Source of the DNA: Owenia fusiformis
Lineage: Eukaryota > Annelida > Polychaeta > Sabellida > Oweniidae
DNA: 64,000 nt
Assembly: GCA_903813345.2 (NCBI GenBank)
Contig: CAIIXF020000010.1
Location: 19,169,181 to 19,233,180 of the forward strand
Reading direction: 5' to 3'
The translations under genes were made by a program, and so were the position numbers. The stretch's first letter is position 1. Every line of letters begins with the position of its first letter. Positions 11,489 to 21,900 of the stretch are shown piece after piece. Below the pieces are notes generated by a model that did not search any database, had not been told where the DNA came from, and saw nothing but the letters and a program-made list of their open reading frames with translations.

Positions 11489-12625
11489 GTATGTTTCGTT
11501 TCGTATAGATAAATTAGTTCTCAATTCTGTTCTACTTTTAATACGATCCAATCAGGTTCAGATTAAATGTTCTTGTCCAATCGGTAGAAATAAACAAATG
11601 AAGTCAACAGTACTCGTATGCATGTATATTTATTAATTTAACGTTAGATGGCTAACATGTGTTTATAAAAATAAAGTCAGTTCGAACACAAGTTGACGAG
11701 GAAAGCAAAGCACTTATTTATATATTTCCACTCGTTATTGCAGATCCGCATGAAGACCGTGCTGAACAACATCATCAACCAATTTCCGGAAACCGAGGAT
11801 GCCCTGGAGGATATTCCATGGTGGGACTGTATCTACCATGCCAAGAGCACTGCAGAGGAGGTTGCGGCAGTATTACCCGACAGCCAGAAGGAGAAATTCT
11901 CCAAGCAGTTGTTGGAGAAAACCTCTGAACTATATGAAAAAGTGTCGAATGATTATCAAACAATTGCTGAAGACCTTGGGCAAGGTAAGATTAATTCTGT
12001 TTATTTCGAATCTTTTTATTCTTCCAATGTGTATGAGGACCCTTAAAGATGGCAGATTAGGCCTACATGCGTACTTTTAGGATTTCTAAAATCTAAATAT
12101 CTATATGCATATTTTATGCCATCTATTGGCAGTTAAGACCATTACTGAACTCCCACGAGTCACGTGTCGAAATGAATAAATCCTAACATCAACAATTCTA
12201 TTGGATCACAGTGTTCATTTTGTTAAGGTTTTACTGTAATTTATTCAGTTTTGGGAGAAGACAAAAGACAGCCTCTGTTATTGCAATCTCGAAACCATAT
12301 TGTTCCCAAGCATCTTTCTTTTTTTATTTGATTCTCGGGTTTTCTTTATTTGTTTATTAGTGGTTCCAACTTAGGGACGAGAACTACGCATTATATGTAG
12401 CAACCGTTTGAAGTCATAAAGAGAAGTCATTTAGATGCAGTTACACCCAGTAATATATTTTTATATTTTTTAGGAACTAAGAAGATGTACCTCTTTATCC
12501 GTGATGAACTAAAAGTTCCATTCAACCGCGGACAGAGGGCGCTAGACGCGGATCTCGAAACCATATTCGCAAGCATCAAATCTCGCAGGATCGAAGAGGT
12601 CCTGGTTTCGATATTTCAGGATTAA
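10040..12625 (+). CDS. PAL-type aromatic amino acid ammonia-lyase/aminomutase-like enzyme
   Basis: Exons 10040-11488, 11744-11984 and 12474-12625 join in phase (0, then 1) into 613 aa. The start ATG has a strong context (AAAATGG); the open frame extends 5' only through a TTG. Family members eliminate ammonia from, or isomerise, aromatic amino acids using an MIO group autocatalytically formed from Ala-Ser-Gly, present here at residues 166-168 (SASGDL). The catalytic Tyr loop YGINTGFG (Tyr79), Asn221, Gln303, Arg309, Phe355 and the EtHNQ motif (Glu438, Gln442) are present. The C-terminal part (IRDEL region) is PAL-like rather than HAL-like. Two points stand out. The second catalytic Tyr (QDRY in the family) is Phe306. 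The substrate-selectivity pair is His106-Ser107, with His where tyrosine lyases carry His. I cannot say whether it is a lyase, an aminomutase or has lost activity. Confidence 0.93.
11744..11984 (+). CDS. exon 2 of the plus-strand PAL-like gene
   Basis: Acceptor TATTGCAG/ATCCGC, donor CAAG/GTAAGA. It encodes a helical, charged segment (IRMKTVLNN to EDLGQ) that corresponds to the C-terminal shielding helices of PAL-type enzymes. Confidence 0.88.
12474..12625 (+). CDS. exon 3 of the plus-strand PAL-like gene
   Basis: The acceptor TTTTTTAG/GAACT follows a T-rich tract. The exon encodes KKMYLFIRDELKVPFNRG and the final helix, then TAA at 12623-12625. The intron before it is at the same position and phase as the last intron of the minus-strand paralogue, so that intron predates the duplication. 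Confidence 0.88.
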
Positions 12626-12880
12626 ATAGACAATTGAGTTGCGAAATGTATTTATTGTTTCACCCAAACTTTGAGCAGTGTCCAATAGATCGTAAGACCT
12701 TATTTGGCCTTGTTTATTGCCTCAGTATGGTAAGGTTAGAGGCCATTATCTTTGGAATATTATCCGTTCAGAATGGCATCAACGTTGTTGATGTTAATGT
12801 AAATAGTAAAAGTTGGAAAATCTTATTCATTGTTTCATTTGTTTTAACTTGCTGAATATATTTGTACATAACAGTTTATG

Positions 12881-12886
12881 AATAAA
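12881..12886 (+). terminator. poly(A) signal of the plus-strand PAL-like gene
   Basis: AATAAA lies about 255 bp after the stop codon, in the context TTTATGAATAAAAAATAAA. Plausible 3' end; not confirmed by transcripts. Confidence 0.6.
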
Positions 12887-13116
12887 AAATAAAAAAAAAT
12901 AATATGATATCAACATATTTTGTATATTTGTTTAATGTGCATTTCAAATTTGAGCTGTTTAACAAATTGTTTTTTCCACCTTATCGGGATATTCTGTGAT
13001 GTCAGATCTTGTAAATCTTCGTTAGATAGTGCTCAACTTCGCAATAAAAATACAAACTATTTGCCTTATCTAGTGGAAAATAAGAAAGTATTTATCGTGA
13101 ATCTTCTTATTTATCG

Positions 13117-13291
13117 TGAACCGAAGTTCAATACTGGGGCATACGTATTTCAAATTTTGACATTGAGTTTCTTACCATGTAAATATATGATTTAAATATC
13201 GGGAAATTTTAGAAGGCGAGCATACCCATGTAAGAAATTAGAACTTCAAAAATTTGAAATATGCCCAAGTACTGAATTTCGGTTCGCATGC
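13117..13291. repeat. inverted repeat, ~65-bp arms with short loop
   Basis: The stretch at 13117-13182 (starting tgaaccgaagttcaatact) is the imperfect reverse complement of 13228-13291 (ending agtactgaatttcggttcgc). The loop is only about 45 bp. It abuts a second, larger foldback on its right. Confidence 0.75.
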
Positions 13292-13295
13292 ATAG

Positions 13296-13959
13296 TGTTC
13301 AATTTACCTAGTTTGCACAAAGCTATCTCTTGGGAGATAGCTTTGCATATCTTGACATACCAAGTCCATGTTAAAGGTCTTTACAGAAATGTAAGAAATC
13401 GTTGGAACACTTACACTACTTCAATCGATGTACTGTATAACATCATAAAATATCGGATTAATATTCGTAGAACGCTAGCTGGAGTCGTACAGTAAATGAA
13501 TTGATGAAAACGTGTTAAGAACTGGTTATTTTCAAAATAATATTTTCTCTTTTAATTCTCTTTTTCCAAGTATTCGCCCAGCAATAAGATTTATAGCATA
13601 ATACAGACGATATATACTTGAAAAAAGAGAATTAAAGAGAAAAATATTATTTTTGACTTCTTACCGGAAGTTCGAAACCTCACACATGCGTATTAGCGAC
13701 TTCCTGTAAGAAGCCATTTTGAAAATAACCAGTTCTTAACACGTTTTCATCAATTCATTTACTGTACGAGTCCAGCTAGCGTTCTACGAATATTAATCCG
13801 ATATTTTATGATGTTATACATCGATTGAAGTAGTGCAAGTGTTCCAACGATTTCTTACATTTCTGTAAAAGACCTTTAACATCGATGGGCTAGGAATATC
13901 GAGTTTTGCAAAGCCATCTACTAAAAGATGGCTATGTGCAAATTTAGTAATGTTCAATA
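13296..13959. mobile_element. large foldback element, ~240-bp arms
   Basis: The left arm 13296-13537 and right arm 13717-13959 are near-perfect reverse complements, including ctagctgga, catcaattcatttactgta and ttaagaactggttatttt. A second inverted pair (tctcttttaattctctttt near 13545, its complement near 13625) sits inside. Both arms contain short hairpins. No transposase frame is present, so this is a foldback-type or MITE-like non-autonomous element. Confidence 0.8.
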
Positions 13960-14301
13960 TTTCTCACAACGTGAGACACAAAAATGGCACCCACACATTT
14001 TGGAATAACTTTATCAATAATGAAGGAATCTTCATGTGATAATGGATAAGAAATTGATATGCCTGCAAAGCATCAGTAACTTGGAAATTAAGAGTCTCAT
14101 TTTTCGAACGAGGAAGCATGCTCTTACACAAAATCACTCAAAAATGTAAATTAGAAAATCGGTCGTTTTTTAAATTCACCCAATAATCGAGTCGGTTCAC
14201 CAAATTTGACAAAATTGTAAATGAAAAATGGATAGATATGACATATTATTGATACTATATGTGAACTCACTCCAGAAACTCAAGTAATGGCGTAAAGTAA
14301 T

Positions 14302-14541
14302 TATTCAAAAAATTAAAACAAACCCCCCTCAAATAGATAAAAATCAAGAAAACCCTTTTATTTCATTACCAAGATACTTTTTTAAAATCAACCAAAATTT
14401 CCTTTGTATAACTATAATGTTGAGAGGTCTAAGAAAATGTTGTATATGCTATTTTGTTCCAACAAGGTTCGGAAAGACATTTTATTTCATTCTCAAGATT
14501 TGGTAGAAAGGAGCAAAACAATGCACTAAAAAACAAAAAAT
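14302..14541. mobile_element. partial copy of the TATCGATATGG foldback MITE family
   Basis: This is half of the element seen complete at 48889-49622: tattcaaaaaattaaaac, then tcctttgtataactataat, gagaggtcta, ttttgttccaacaaggttcgg and gaaaggagcaaaa. The terminal TATCGATATGG ends are missing, so the copy is truncated at both sides. Confidence 0.75.
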
Positions 14542-15399
14542 GATACCCCTCATTCGGTATTTTCTAAGTATGTTACATGACATGTTCCTAGTTTTAGTTC
14601 TCAAGAAGAACGCTGGTGGTGCTGTGATCGTTTTATTGAAAATGTCACTGATGTTCGAAAGGTGATACATGCAACCCATTTTATTAATATTAATTACACG
14701 AATCTACCTACCAAAAAGTACTTTTTCTATGCTCAGGAGTTGTTTCATTACCGGGAGGATCTATAGTTTTGTAATTAAAGTAGTTCTTCTTTGACTATTG
14801 CGCAGTCAGTTCGCGCATCGTAAATCCTACTATCGTTTAAGTTGAAGCTAGAAGTGTCTGCAATAGGCCTATCGTCTAAATAGTCTATATCATCTTGTGA
14901 ATTTCCGTCTTCAAGCGTTTGATCCTTAATTCGACCGACGGGTGCTTGGTGAACAAAGATGAAGAATTTGGTAGATTGGTCCATTATTCGGACCTAGAAT
15001 AAAAATACTAATTCTAGATCGGACCTACATTGCTTTCATCGTTCTTGTTTTAAACGAATTACAAAACTAAATGATAAGTGCCCATGGTTGAAAAAAAATT
15101 TATTTTAGTTTTAATAACTATAACAAAATAAGTTAAATCAAGAAGCAAAAGTCTTTTCTGGGTCACCGTGAATGGCATGATTTCCTCGAGTCTCTTCAGT
15201 TGCTAGGCAACCATACTGGGACCGATTCGTGTCGTTCCACTACTGCCCTTGGTGGGGGCTCACTACCATACTGTATGACTCCCGGCGTCTACTATAGCCC
15301 GTCAGTGGAGGAACCAACCACAGTCTCACAATCTGTCTCCGACAAGAGCAGTCAGAGAACCGGCCCAAGCCAAGGGTCGGAGGTTGGACCTTCGGACCG

Positions 15400-15515
15400 A
15401 GTGTCCTGTAGAACTATTATCAAGAACGCCGTACCCGAGGCTCGAACGCGGGACCTTGTATCCCTCGGTACGCACGACCACAGTCTCTAACCACCCAGGC
15501 TACACTGCTCAGGTG
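15400..15515 (-). repeat. tRNA-derived SINE copy A
   Basis: On the minus strand it reads tagcctgggtggttagagac followed by cccgcgttcgagcctcggg. This resembles a tRNA D-arm/box A and a T-arm/box B (GTTCGAGCC) with the correct order and spacing of about 50 bp. The 3' tail (ttgataatagttctacaggac) is shared with the next copy. It is a retroposed element rather than a functional tRNA gene, because the cloverleaf stems are not clean. Confidence 0.65.
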
Positions 15516-15544
15516 TCAACATTGCTCAAAAATGTAATAATTAT

Positions 15545-15675
15545 ACCGGGTGTCCTATATAACAATAATCAAAAATACGCCGTACCTGGGGCTCGAACGC
15601 GAGACCTCCGTATCCCACTACGCTCGACCACGACCAGCTTCTAGTCTCTACGCCTTGAGGCTACATTGGTTTGGT
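15545..15675 (-). repeat. tRNA-derived SINE copy B
   Basis: A second copy of the same family, same strand, offset by about 145 bp. Box-B-like ctcgcgttcgagccccaggt precedes the tail ttgattattgttatatagga. The two copies form a short direct tandem. The preceding 15200-15400 stretch is GC-richer than its surroundings and may be the body of a longer composite SINE. Confidence 0.65.
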
Positions 15676-16372
15676 GTCAGTACTGCTAAAACATAATGTA
15701 GTTGTTACAATTATTTGCCTGAGTTAACATAATGTAAAAGTATTTTAATTAATTAACCCTATTTAAAAGTTGGAGTCGAAGTTTACATTTTAGATCGAGG
15801 AAACGCAATGAACTCAAACATGACCTCTTGCAAATGATAACACTTATCACAAAGCAAGGGCTAAGGCTGTACAGAAAGTACATGTCCCTGGGATACATGT
15901 TTGGCATAATATTTAAGATCCACCGGGGAAGAAAAACATCGCAATATATAGAGAAAAACATTTTGAACGTTGTTGTATATATGCTAATATGAAATTTCAA
16001 TTTCAATCTCAAAGAAATGAAAAAGGACAATTGGCTACTGAATAGTAAGCGTATGGGTGAAACCAACTAATTAGAATATGTCCAGATCGGTCAATATAAT
16101 GGAAAGAAAAAATAAGGTATTTTTGTAATTTCGGCGCATTGAATTAATTAATCGGATTACGTTCAGTACTAATTAGTATTACGCGTGGCTAACACAATCG
16201 CTGCGATTTATTCAAGTTCAAGAAGGACAAAATGAAAAATACCTTCTTCTTCGAATCTGAATGAAACGTAACATTCAATCATGACATTAATATTCAGTTA
16301 AGACGTAACTGCATAAAAAATTTAACCGTTAACTGAACTGAACTGTGGCATAAACCATTCAATTAAAGAAAG

Positions 16373-17164
16373 GAAGTAGTGCGCTCTCCATTATGATCTC
16401 CCCGTGAAAAAAATTGTTCATCTGATTTTTCAAAATGAGTATCCTGCTTTTATTTTTACATTTATATGCACACTATCTTGTTGACCTATATTGAACACTG
16501 TATTGATGAATGGGCCACTTATTAGGGTCATAATTCAATCATGAAGTATAGAGGCATAGATTCCAAACCAGGAAGTATTTTTGTGTCTCTCAAAATCTAT
16601 TTGCATCCTACACATCACTTAATCTTATCCAAATATGTTATTAATTAATGAAATATAACAGTATAATCTTTGGATTTACAAAGTTGTATGGCATTTCATA
16701 AGTGTAAAAGTTGCTCTTGAAGCATTTTTCTATGTGCATTTTGTCGGAAAAAAACTATGAAAAAATCTGTAATCATTCAATTTGAAGTATGACCTGAATC
16801 GATTGCAAACTTCATAATTGCACATCTGATGTGATATACCATTTGTGTCATATTGTGAAATTATTTAATTTGCAATCGATTCAGGTCATATAGTGTATTT
16901 TAGGTATTTTTGTGACAATCAAGAGAAACCAATGGCCCCCATTGGAATCTGATTATATCTACATGTTAAGTCAATGGAACACTTCCAATGTTAAGTCAAT
17001 ACACTCTTGCTGAACTTAGTGACCTCAACCTCTGCCAAAATGGTTCCAAATGCTTAGATATTTTCCACAGTATTATGTGACATTGTATTCTTTATGTTAC
17101 ACCTAAAATGATTAATTTCGTTCATGGAGAAATCATAATGGAAAGTGCACTAGATCCTTTTCAA
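16373..17164. mobile_element. small non-autonomous DNA transposon (internal-deletion derivative)
   Basis: The ends are inverted. The left end tagtgcgctctccattatga matches the reverse complement of the right end tcataatggaaagtgcacta, with TA possibly representing the target duplication. Its left ~440 bp matches 32185-32535 and its right ~350 bp matches 40648-40950, in the same order and orientation. The join falls near 16815. It therefore looks like a larger element with its middle deleted. It has no coding capacity. Confidence 0.75.
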
Positions 17165-18600
17165 AGTTCGTCTGCAAAAATAAAATCTTGCACAGACTCT
17201 CAATAATATTATATCATTTCAATAGTGTCCCTATTCGCACACACTCCCCTCTATAAGTTTGGCAACCGAACGTTTTTATTGAATATAAAATTAAAGCCTG
17301 GCAATATTCATCCTCCTAAGCAGGTGTCCAGAATCCGTACCTCCTTCAAGTAAAAAGAAAGAAGATATTCTGGATTTTGAAGCCCTGTGATCGGAGGATG
17401 GGCAATATTTGAATCACAATGTTGTGACCCTGGTTTTGATTTAATTAGCCTTGCCTAAGTCGGTGTATTTTTTTTTTATTGATTTTGATTTAAAGGCAGA
17501 ATCTTATCTATGGGTGACAAAATTACAAGCAACATGTATAATTAACCTACCAATCTATTCCTTACAATCTCAAATACAATATCTCCCAAAAGATTCACAA
17601 TATGTCATAAATTGGTGAAGTTATTCATGATTCAATGTGCAAAAATGGGTGAAAAATGTTTAAATTCTCCCAGTGATTTTTAGTAAATAGACGTGATAAG
17701 GAATGACATGAGCCAAAGATTGAAACAATTTTTTGTTTAGCCTGCTCGCTATGTAGATGATTCTCTCTTTAAAGTAGTACTTCACAGTGTTTTTGTTTTT
17801 TCTCTACAAATCAGATTTCCTTGAAAAAATATTGGTAAAAGATATACCGATGATTAACAAAATATATGAAAATTAGAAAGATTGACCGTTTTGTTATTTC
17901 TAAAAATGTTTTAATTAAACATTATCCTCAATATGAAATTCTTTTTATCTTTTAAAAATCCCACAATTCAATTTCTCTTTAAAAAGATTGGATCACTCTC
18001 TGAGACAACAGATGTATAGATAAAAATATTTCAGAAAATTCACCCTCCGGATCTTGAGAAAAAAATAATTGATTTAATTAAAATGATAAATTATGTTCTT
18101 CTCCACTGTATATAATGACTAAATCTACCGTATAAAAGTCTAAAATTAATAAATATGTGTCACTTAAAAAGTTTCAAAAATATAAATACAAAAATGATCA
18201 TCACGTTTCTTTCTTGGAAACCCGGTGTAAAAGGTTTGGAGGTCCTATCAGTTTATGGTCCTACTCTCCATTGGTCCTGTTTGCCATGGACCTTTTTTCC
18301 ATTTTTACGCTCACACCGGATCTCAATTCAATAGCCGCCAGATCATTTTATCATTCGAATATTATCGTTCCTCAGTAGAAGTAGTACAGTACGTATACAT
18401 GTATATTGTATATGCTAGGAATATCTGCTAACATGAGATTTCATCATCCGATGACTCATGTTCATATCATCTGATGACATTTTGATTAATTCAACCGATC
18501 ATGAAGTATATTTTGAACATTGTGTATGTTATGATCATGTGATGGCGTATTTTTTCTTTATACCGGTCAATTTCAGGAAAGAAAAATGAGATTTGAATTT
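17165..18600. other. intergenic, no gene seen
   Basis: AT-rich sequence between the small transposon and the 3' end of the methyltransferase gene. A weak inverted pair (caatattcatcctcc near 17302, ggaggatgggcaatattt near 17393) is the only structure noticed. Short open frames have no recognisable domains. Confidence 0.45.
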
Positions 18601-18605
18601 CTTTC

Positions 18606-18611
18606 TTTATT
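18606..18611 (-). terminator. poly(A) signal of the methyltransferase gene
   Basis: Minus-strand AATAAA in the context AATGAAATAAAG, about 160 bp downstream of the stop codon at 18771-18773. Confidence 0.6.
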
Positions 18612-18770
18612 TCATTGAGAATACATAAATCAAACATCTGTATTACAAAAAATCACAAACATTATCAGTTGTTTGTGCAATATGCAGGCCACTAGCAAAT
18701 GGATCTGACTTCTCCAGGTCCGTGGGTGTAGTATCATCGCTATAAAAGCTGTCACTTAATTTTGTCATAC

Positions 18771-18991
18771 TCATTTCTTTTTACAAATAATAGCATCATA
18801 CCATAAAGCATTTTCAACCACTTTCGATTTAATGTCAGTAAAACCATGCTTCTCCAACTTTTCTTTGTATTCAGAGAGCGATCTTTCCCGCCCTTCTGCA
18901 CACAGCAACATGTCCATATCGAGGAGTAAAGACTCCATTGGGCCACTTTTGTCTTCGTCCAAGAATTTCTCCAACACCAGAAGCGCACCAC
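18771..18991 (-). CDS. exon 7 (last) of the ASMT-like gene
   Basis: Acceptor TTCTTCAG/GTGG. It encodes ALLVLEKFLDEDKSGP through CKKK and stop TGA, covering the last SAM-pocket strand and the C-terminal helix/strand pair of the Rossmann fold. Confidence 0.92.
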
Positions 18992-21900
18992 CTGAAGAAC
19001 ACAAGGGGATAGATACATGTTACATTGGCTTAGCCTTTATTTAATATATATCTAATGTATATGTTCTTTTATTTTTACATTCTTTTGGATGGATCGATGG
19101 GGATTTTGAATGAAGAACTTAGCCTGTTTGCGGGAATCGTTCCGTGACGCTTGAATGTTGGTTTAATTGGTCGTTTTTGTGATATTTATTGTAAATGAAC
19201 AAAAGCACTGAGATACTTCTAATTTTGCTTGTCCTTATCTGTATCATTTTCTATGTTCATATTATTATTATGATCTGTAAAGTGTATTGCCGCACAGGAT
19301 TATTATGCCCCCATTTAAAACGTAAGTACCAAATAGATAGAATGCAAACCTGATTTCATTGTTGCCATTATTTTGTCTAGTAAAGCGTCGAGTTTCTCTG
19401 GACTCCAATTATGAAAGGTATGTGCGAGAATATAGAGGTCTGCGTCGGGGAATGCATCAACGAAGAAATCTCCTAGAAATACAAAATTGGACTCCAATTA
19501 TGAAAAGTATGTGCGAGAATATAGAGGTCTGCGTCGGGAAATGCATCAACGAAGAAGTCTCCTAGAAATACAAAATTTGACTCCAATTATGAAAAGTATG
19601 TGCGAGAATATAGAGGTCTGCGTCGGGGAATGCATCAACGAAGAAGTCTCCTAGAAATACAAAATTGGACTCCAATTATGAAAAGTATGAGCGATAATAT
19701 GGAGATCTGCGTCGGGGAATGCATCAACGAAGAAATCTCCTAGAAATACAAAATTGGACTCCAATTATGAAAAGTATGTGCGAGAATATAGAGGTCTGCG
19801 TCGGGAAATGCATCAACGAAGAAGTCTCCTAGAAATACAAAATTGGACTCCAATTATGAAAAGTATGAGCGATAATATGGAGATCTGCGTCGGGGAATGC
19901 ATCAACGAAGAAATCTCCTAGACATACAAAATTGGACTCCAATTATGAAAAGTATGTGCGAGAATATAGAGGTCTGCGTCGGGAAATGCATCAACGAAGA
20001 AGTCTCCTAGAAATACAAAATTGGACTCCAATTATGAAAAGTATGTGCGAGAATATAGAGGTCTGCATCGGGAAATGTATCAACGAAGAAGTCTCCTAGA
20101 AATACAAAATTGGACTCCAATTATGAAATGTATGTGCGAGAATATAGAGGTCTGCGTCGGGGAATGCATCAACGAAGAAGTCTCCTAGAAATACAAAATT
20201 GGACTCCAATTATGAAAAGTATGAGCGATAATATGGAGATCTGCGTCGGGGAATGCATCAACGAAGAAGTCTCCTAGAAATACAAAATTGGACTCCAATT
20301 ATGAAAAGTATGTGCGAGAATATGGAGATCTGCGTCGGGGAATGCATCAACGAAGAAATCTCCTAGAAATACAAAATTGGACTCGAATTATGAAGGTATG
20401 TGCGAGAATATAGAGATCTGCGTCGGGGAATGCTTCAACGAAGAAATCTCCTAGAAATACAATGGTTGGTGTGGGAGGGGTGTATTAGTCATTGTATCTT
20501 TACACCTTAGATGATTGTTTGGGATATTTGGGGTTTATTTTCCTTATGACCGGTTGTGCTCTTAAACGTTTCATTTTATTAGTCTGTTTTTGTAGCACCT
20601 TTTAGTCCTTTACCTTTGATACTTGTGCATATACATAATCCTTTTATCTGAGCATGCTTATTTTTTAAGGAGTCCCTCTCAAATAATTCGATTCGATTTT
20701 CCTGAAAAAGTTTGAGCTATGAGTGCTATAAACATCCTTTTTGTATACATTTCACTTATTTTATCCTAGAATGAATGCACTAAACGGCCATGGGACTCAA
20801 GTTGTGGTGGTATGGCAAATAGTTCTAATACAAACCTCCGCTGTAAGATATAGCTTCCGATCTTCCTTCTGACATGAAATCTCTTGACTGTTGTACGACA
20901 TCTGACCTGTCCATTACTGTCACCTTCATGGTAGGATATGCCTTGACGAGAGCTTTCGCCAGTGATCCAGTTGACCCTACAGCATATGATAAGTCGAAAA
21001 TGATTTGGAATATGAATGTGTATTGTTCCTTGAAAAAAGATTAGTCTCAGGTGAACATGAAAAACCACTTTGATACATTATTTGTATGTGATGGAACCAA
21101 TTAAACAAAACAACTCATTATATGATTGGGTGATCACCAGACTGAGCCTGTATTCGCGAATGTAGCTAACGCCTGTCGGCTACCGGATTAACCTACTACT
21201 TTATGACCAACTCATTTAAATATGAATGGAATAGTGGCAGATACTATTCATATTTAAATGAGTTGCGCATAAAGTAGCAGGTTAATCCAGTAGCCGACAG
21301 GCGTTAGTTGCATTTGCGAATACAAGCTTAGTTTGACAAGATTAGGCCATTAAAACACGTCCTACCTCCGAGGTCACAGGCCACAGAATAGGAGCTGAGA
21401 TCGAAGACATTTACAAGTTTAGGAGCGTCCATACTGCAGATAATGTGCATGCTTCTCATAAACTCAAGCTGTGTGGTTGGAGTGACATAGTAGTTGAAAA
21501 ACTCCTCGCTACTAACTCGGTCGCCTAAAAACATAGTATGAAAATTGATTCAACAGGTTCTACCGTAGTTTTTAAAGTGCCCGATAAAGTATAAAATGCG
21601 CATGCGTCCAGGTGTTGATAAACTATAAATAGCGAAAATCCAGGGTTTGTCACCACAAGGTAAGCCAGGACGTGTTGAGAGAACAGCTAGTGTTGATATT
21701 GAATTTATATGTAGCCAGATAAGTTTCCTTATTGAAATTACATATGGTTATTAGCAATACTTCGTAGGTGCTAAATAATAAGATATTTAGAGTATATATG
21801 AGAGAAATCGGTCATTTCGAACCTGTTGAAAAGTTTGTGGCTCTCGGCTACACCGGGGAATTTACTTCCATGAGTACACACATAAATGTGGGGTTCCCCA

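Noticed and set aside
15400-15675. Functional tRNA genes
   Set aside because: Box A/B-like words are present, but acceptor and anticodon stems do not pair cleanly and both copies carry a shared SINE tail.
19400-20463. Cassette-exon array for alternative splicing (Dscam-like)
   Set aside because: Units have an acceptor but no consensus donor, and 89 bp is not a multiple of three, so mutually exclusive exon use is not supported.
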